Below, piece by piece: positions 59,133-64,000 of a stretch of 64,000 bases of DNA (position 1 is its first letter; the number at the start of each line of letters is the position of its first letter). The translations under genes were made by a program, and so were the position numbers. The notes beneath the pieces are model-generated. The model had not been told where the DNA came from and searched no databases. It saw nothing but the letters and a program-made list of their open reading frames with translations. The stretch is from Polytrichum commune (Eukaryota; Streptophyta; Polytrichopsida; Polytrichales; Polytrichaceae). The stretch spans positions 57,655,169 to 57,719,168 of the forward strand of contig OX485806.1 of the NCBI GenBank assembly GCA_950295325.1, given 5' to 3'.

Positions 59133-59725
59133 GGGTGTGTCGGGTAGTGGTGGGGGTGGGAATATTCATGTATCGGGTCTTTGCATTTTAAGGTTTTTGT
59201 GAGTAATTCTTCTCGTAAAAAGGGAAATTTGTTTGTTATTAGTTGTATATTTAAGGGTGCATTACTTTGTTTGATGTAGTTATATAGTTCTTTGTGGATG
59301 GTATTGGGTGGGTTGATAATGTCTTGATTTGTTTGTAAGAATTGGGTGTATGGGTGTGGGGTTGTGATGTGTCTTTCGGGTTGGTTTTGGAGTGCGTTCA
59401 TGCGTTCTAAAACTATTGTTGTCCAATCAGGTTCCGGGGTTTGTATTAATAAATGGTTGCATGTTTTTATTACTGGGCTAATTGTGGTAATTAGTGCGTA
59501 TAGTATACGTTGTGGTGGATGGTGTTGGTTTCTATAGATGTATCTTGATAGGTACGGGTAATTTATAATTGCTTCGTGGTGTTTGGGGTGTGTTAGGTTT
59601 ATGATAGGGAATAATTGTTTCGCTAGATGTTGGTATTCAGATTGTAATTTGATTGTGCATTCTATAAAATACCTTTTATATCTATTTTTGTGTGTGGTTG
59701 GGTGTGTTTGTAGGATGTTGGGCAT
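59117..59725 (-). CDS. LINE copy B 202-residue ORF upstream of the endonuclease
   Basis: A single open frame, MPNILQTHPTTHKNRYKRYF to HYPTHPCCTP, largely helical and rich in His, Pro and Ile, with EPDWTTIVLERMNALQN in the middle. It ends with TAG at 59119-59117, inside the first codons of the endonuclease frame. It could be the N-terminal domain of ORF2 split by a frameshift, or the end of a separate ORF. No known domain recognised. Confidence 0.55.
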   Translation of the reverse strand: MPNILQTHPTTHKNRYKRYFIECTIKLQSEYQHLAKQLFPIINLTHPKHHEAIINYPYLSRYIYRNQHHPPQRILYALITTISPVIKTCNHLLIQTPEPDWTTIVLERMNALQNQPERHITTPHPYTQFLQTNQDIINPPNTIHKELYNYIKQSNAPLNIQLITNKFPFLREELLTKTLKCKDPIHEYSHPHHYPTHPCCTP

Positions 59726-59868
59726 GGGTCCCGGGTTGGTTTCAATGTCCCCACTTCGTAGTATTAGTAAGTGTAAGGAAAATGTTTGGATTATGAGAAG
59801 GTTTTTTCGTTCTTTATGTGGTGTGTATTGTTGTTTTTTATTTTTCTTTATTTTAGTGTCTACGTTTG

Positions 59869-61491
59869 TTATGTAGCTTGGGTGTTTAGTGGTTCTTTTT
59901 TGTGATTTTTTGGGATGCGTAATTCTGTATTTTTTTCTTTTTTTTTCTTTTTGTTCTTTATTTTGTTATTTTGCTTTTGGGCGAGGCCGGTAGGCCAAGC
60001 CCGTCTAAGGTGTTTTTTGTGGTTTGTGTTTTGTGTTTTTTTGTTTTGGTGTTTTGGGGGATTTCTTGAGGGGAGTGGGGTGATGTTGTGGGTTGTTGGT
60101 TTTGTAGTGATATGGTGTGCGTTTGTTTGTTTTCTTATTGTCATTGATATTTGATATGGTTTTGGTTTTGTATATGTGTTTTATTTATTTTGAGGGTGTG
60201 CTTTGGTTATGTTTATTTGTTTCTTATATTTGTTCGTAGGGTTTATGTTTACTTTTGTTAAGATTTTGCGTATATCATTTTGGTTTTTTGTTTGTTTGTT
60301 TTTGTTTGTTTTATTTGGTCATTGGTTTGGAGAGATGTTTTGTTTTTATTGTTGTGGTTGTTTTTTATAATTTTGGTTGTGTGTGTTTGTTTATGGTTTT
60401 GTTGGTTTTTGTTGGTTTCTTGGCTTGGTTTTATTTATTTTTTGGTTTTTTATGTGTGCATGTTTGGTTGCAGTGAGAGGCTTGGCTGTGGTGGGTATTA
60501 TGTTTCCTAATTGTTTGGATAAGAAGTATGTGTTTTTTGGGTTCGCTTTGTATGTTGGATGGAATCCGTATTTTTGGTGGAATTTGCATTTTTGGTGAGG
60601 TCTATATTTTGGATGGAATATGAGTCTTGGATGGGGTTTGCCTTTTGGGTGCGTGTAGTATTTCGTTTGATTATTGTTTTTGTGCGTGTGTAAGGTAAGG
60701 TAATTGTACTTGTATTCTATATGGTATTTTGGGCATTGTAGGGTATCATGTTTAGTATGATGGTATCTAGTATTATAGAGTATGGGCTTTGTTGTAGGTG
60801 TGTATATGATATTAGGGTGTTGTCGGGTTTCTTTGTTTTTTGGTGGTATATCTTTTTTTGCATGAGAGGTGTATTGTGGTTGTAGAGCGGCGTAGATGTT
60901 TTTATTAGAGAAATACATCGTGAGCTCTAATCTCATAGGTGATGGAGTAATTGAGTTGATGGGCCTTTGTTGATAATAGGTGTTAGATGGTCTATGTCTT
61001 GGTATGTTAATTGTGGTTTTGGTTTTTTGGTATGTTTTTGCTTTGTTGTTCTTTTCTTTTATCTTTATTTGTTTTTTATTTTCTGTATTGGCGAGGCCGG
61101 TAGGCCGAGTTCGTTTTATTTTAATGTGGTTCTTGTTAGTTTTTTGCATGGTATTTGTGTTTTGGTTTGTAGCAAAGTTTTGGGTGGGTTTGAGATTTGG
61201 GCGGGGTTTAAGTGTGTTTGGTTTAGTCGTATCTATTTTTTGATATTTTGTGAGTACATATTTGGTTGCGACAAAGGGGTTGATTGTGGTGGGTGTTATG
61301 TTTTCTAATTGTTTGGATAGGAAGTATGTGTATTTTGGATGTGCTTTGTATGTTGGATGGGGTTTGTATTTTTTGTGGAGTCTATATTTTTGATGAGGAC
61401 TATATTTTGGATGCAATATGTATTTTGTGTGGGGTTTGTATTTTGGATGTGCATAGTATTTCTTTTGAGTTTTGTCTTTGATAAACACCAA
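59869..61491 (-). pseudogene. LINE copy B ORF1 C-terminal part with hexapeptide repeats
   Basis: A 366-codon frame (61491-60391) carries two arrays of a Lys-Tyr-x-x-His-Pro hexapeptide: YAHPKYKPHTKYILHPKY at the start and FHPKYRPHQKCKFHQKYG about 265 residues on. Each is followed by TYFLSKQL.NI. A basic segment with RPTGLA occurs near 61100 and again, in the frame 60144-59869, near 59990 (WPTGLAQKQN then KKKKK). So one unit of roughly 0.8-1.1 kb is duplicated in tandem. The repeats are low in complexity but the frame is kept. Confidence 0.6.
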
Positions 61492-62902
61492 TTTTTTCCT
61501 TTTTTCCTACAAATTTTTTGTATACAAAGGGGTTGAGGCATTCAACATTTGCACTACCATTGTGTCTAGTTCCATCTTGCTTATGGAACCAAATGGAGAC
61601 AACATTCTTGGTTCCAATTATCTTGCAAATTTCAAGAGATGTGTCATCTATGCTCATCAAGATGGGAAGGTTGTAGAAGGTGAGAGTTAAAGCTTCTTTC
61701 CTTTGTTTTTGCTCCAAGGTGAGAGAAGGCCATTTCTTCACTTGTCCTTCCAAAATTTCATGGTGTGTTGCAACTTGAAGTGCTTGAATTTTCTTGGCTT
61801 GTGAGGGGGTTGATGCAACAATGTAAGCATGGTTGTTGGGAGTGCCTTTTTGCACCTCTACAATCTCAAATTCATGACCTCTCCTAAAACTATTATCTTA
61901 AACATCTTTGAAGAGCATGTGTGAAGAGACATCAATCAAAGTTTCGCTAGTGATTTTGATTGAAAGGTTGTTGTTCCTAGCTATGGAGTGGTAAGTCTTA
62001 CATACCTTTCCAAGAGTACCTTGGGTTGATTTGGGGTCCAATTGTAGAATGAATGGTCTAAGTCCTTTCAACAAGGCCACATCATCAATTTCGGGGTGGA
62101 GAAAATGGAGTTTGGCAATTCCCGCCCAAACTCCTTTCTCCCCACCTCTCTTGACACTCATGCACATGATAGATATGGGCTCAATAAGGTTAGTGCCAAG
62201 TGGTATTTGCATAAACTCAAGTCTTTTCCTTACTAGTTCTTTCACATAGTTGTGTAGGAGAGGGGTGTTAGGTAATTGGAATTCAATAGCAACATGGAAG
62301 TCCAAAGCGAGACATATATTGGGATCAATTGGGATATCATATGGGATTTGTGTTAGGTTTAGGTGTTGTCCAAGGACACCATCCTCTCTCTTACCTGGGT
62401 AATAGATTTGGGATATCCTTGGGAAGGATATTGCGACCCCCTCAATTTCTTCCGCTTCCTTCCTTGGTACTCCCTTAAGTACCCTATCTTCAATGGATTC
62501 ACCATCGAAGAGCTCTTCCAACCCCTCTTCCATAGCCAATTTCTCCATGTTAGTGAAACCATACCAAAAATTTTGACGGAACCTTTGTTCCGGAACAATA
62601 GAATTTACCTGTGAGGCTTGTGGGCGTCGTTGTGGAGTTTGGTGTAGAGATTTATTCGGTGTTGTCTTCTCCCGGCTCCTCTTGGTGTCTATTTGCTTCG
62701 CAGCTTGATTCTCCTTTGCCTTCTCCGCTAAGAGCCGCATGAGGTTTTGTGAGGGTGTGTCTACCTCCATGTTGTCATCATCTCCAAAGATGGGTCGATA
62801 TGTGGAAGGTGATGCCATGTTTTGGTTGCGGTCATAGTGGGCAGCAGCTCCTTCTTTGTTAGTTGGTGTTGCCTCTGCACCGGCTCTGAATGGGTCAGAC
62901 AA
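61400..62902 (-). pseudogene. LINE copy B ORF1-like protein, N-terminal part
   Basis: The frame starts MSDPFRAGAEATPTNKEGAA at 62902 and is open for 334 codons, with an in-frame TAA at 61900-61898, then 165 further codons in the same frame to 61400. It has a charged, probably disordered first 110 residues (KRSREKTTPNKS) and then a folded region (LALDFHVAIEFQLPN, EKGVWAGIAKLHFLHPEIDD, ILEGQVKKWPSLTLEQKQRK, NVVSIWFHKQDGTRHNG). A frameshift near 61480 leads into the hexapeptide-repeat frame. Nucleic-acid-binding ORF1 is inferred from position only; no RRM or CCHC is visible. Confidence 0.5.
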
Positions 62903-62950
62903 CAGTAGTACACAACAGCAGACATGTGCGGTAATTTCTGGAGTTTTTTG

Positions 62951-63300
62951 GATTTACCAGACTCTTGTGACTTGGGTCAGGGTTTTTCTGGGATGGGATT
63001 TCGGAGACTTCTGAGATGAGGTTTGGAGACTTCTGCGGTGTTGGGGACTCTAGGGTGAGGTAATTCCAGCAGCTAGGTGTGGGGGATTCTAATTTTTTTT
63101 CCTGGTGGTTTCGGGATTCTTCTAATTTCTGGTTTCGGAGCCTCTAGAGTGGGATTTTGAAGACTCTAATACTCTAATGTGAAATTTCAGGGACTCTAAG
63201 GCTCTGAGATTTTGTACACTCTCAGATGAATCTCTGTTGAGTAGCAACATTGTAGAGATAAAGGAAGTTATACACATCAACACTCAAACGGCACTTAAAT
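62951..63300 (-). other. Probable 5' untranslated region of LINE copy B
   Basis: Upstream of the ORF1 start, with degenerate repeats on the plus strand (GGAGACTTCTG, GGGACTCTAGGG, AAGACTCTAATACTC). No coding frame. Confidence 0.4.
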
Positions 63301-63379
63301 CGACAAGCATGCAACTTGGGAGGAAGGATTCATGAAGAGGAAGGAGAGCAACACCGAAGAGGAACGCCGAAGGAAGCTC

Positions 63380-63480
63380 GGCCATGGAGTTCGACCACGG
63401 CAATAGGGCCCTTTGCCACGGCATTACGTACCTTACGCGCGGTATTAGGCGCCCTTACCCACGGTAGTAGGGTGCCGACA
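63380..63480 (+). repeat. GC-rich imperfect short tandem array
   Basis: Four units of about 20-26 bp: CCACGGCAATAGGGCCC, CCACGGCATTACGTACC, GCGGTATTAGGCGCCC, CCACGGTAGTAGGGTGCC. Confidence 0.65.
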
Positions 63481-64000
63481 GCTTACAAAGGAATTCTAGT
63501 GTTAATCAAAGGACTTTAAAGGGATATATAGTAGGGGCATATTAAGGGGAGTATTAGGGATGTATTAGGAGTATATTAAGGGTGAATTAAGAGGGTTATA
63601 AAAATATATTAGAATATAAGATTTTGAGCATGAAGGGATATCAAAGAGACATAATTATGTATTTAGGATTGCATTGAGGATGAATGAATATCCAATGAAG
63701 CATGATTATGGAATAGGTAGAATATAGGATTTTGAGGAAGCACGATGATGGAATATATGGGAAATTGAGTTATTAAACTCAAGGAGACATTATGAAGACA
63801 TTAAGAGGAATATGGTACATTCTATTGGCATGATCATCAATCAATCAACATGAAGAATTGAGTGATCTCCAAAAAGAGTTTAGAATGTAGCCACAACAAG
63901 GAGTTAGGGAAATCTTGGAATTATGAACATCAAGGTGACGAAACGGTTGTAACCGTTTAGGATAAGAATCATCTACATATATCAAAGATAGTAAGTATCT
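63481..64000. other. Right edge, purine-rich non-coding
   Basis: Purine-rich text with repeated ATTAAGGG/TATTAGG words, in style like the leader at 50.7-51.3 kb. Possibly an LTR or leader of another retroelement running off the window. No gene seen. Confidence 0.35.

Larger units (their letters stand above)
52490..62950 (-). mobile_element. LINE copy B, near full-length, dual-endonuclease type
   Basis: Minus strand. In order: an ORF1-like region (62902 to about 59870), a roughly 200-residue helical ORF (59725-59117), apurinic-type endonuclease (59132-58300), reverse transcriptase (about 57250-55843), a methyltransferase-like segment (54860-54450), an RNase H remnant (54250-54080), CCHC (about 53800-53700), an RLE-like domain (53627-53127) and a tail (52640-52505) shared with copy A. 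Several frameshifts and stops disable it. Domain content is closest to what is known of Dualen/RandI elements, which encode both endonuclease types. Whether the first ORF belongs to the same element is inferred from strand and position. Confidence 0.75.

Noticed and set aside
59915-60598. Plus-strand frames rich in Phe, Val and Trp resembling membrane proteins
   Set aside because: Complement of Lys/Asn/His-rich minus-strand LINE coding sequence; hydrophobicity is a strand artefact.
60967-61308. 113-codon plus-strand hydrophobic frame
   Set aside because: Same strand artefact opposite the hexapeptide-repeat ORF.

Overview
This window looks like land-plant nuclear DNA from a large, repeat-rich genome. 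It holds one recognisable host gene with 16 inferred coding exons, spread over about 9 kb. Around it lie relics of nearly every plant transposon class: Ty1/copia, Ty3/gypsy, PIF/Harbinger, CACTA, hAT, Tc1/mariner and a very large LINE. The CACTA DUF4218/DUF4216-type proteins and the ALF4 gene support an embryophyte. I lean towards a non-seed plant or gymnosperm, but the sequence does not settle this. No rRNA gene, intact tRNA gene or CRISPR array was seen.

Layout. 0.4-6.8 kb: 3' part of a minus-strand LINE (copy A), split by a complete 4.25-kb PIF/Harbinger element with matching inverted repeats and a TTA target duplication. 8.3-11.1 kb: decayed Ty1/copia gag-integrase. 11.6-12.4 kb: Tc1/mariner-type transposase relic. 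14.05-23.16 kb (minus): the host gene ALF4, a glomulin-like regulator of cullin-RING ubiquitin ligases, with phase-consistent GT-AG introns and no internal stop. 24.4-32.1 kb: several copies of one copia family in both orientations, and a Ty3/gypsy RNase H relic interrupted by a 352-bp element with G-tract termini. 33.06-33.98 kb: a 459-bp tandem duplication. 34.5-35.2 kb: a dispersed repeat with relatives at 24.4, 46 and 49.6 kb. 36.6-43.6 kb: a CACTA element with a decayed transposase-associated ORF and what look like captured exons of another gene. 44.36-45.02 kb: a short hAT element with a perfect 8-bp target duplication. 46.87-48.12 kb: a second G-tract element. 50.7-52.5 kb: an LTR-like leader and a gag-like ORF with a duplicated domain. 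52.5-62.9 kb (minus): LINE copy B, an unusually long element.

The most interesting object is the LINE family seen in copies A and B. It combines an N-terminal apurinic-type endonuclease, a reverse transcriptase, a segment resembling an adenine methyltransferase, RNase H, a CCHC motif, and a C-terminal domain resembling a restriction-like endonuclease. That dual-endonuclease plan recalls the Dualen/RandI elements of green algae. A separate upstream ORF carries histidine/tyrosine-rich hexapeptide repeats. Apart from ALF4, the coding relics shown here are disabled by stops or frameshifts.
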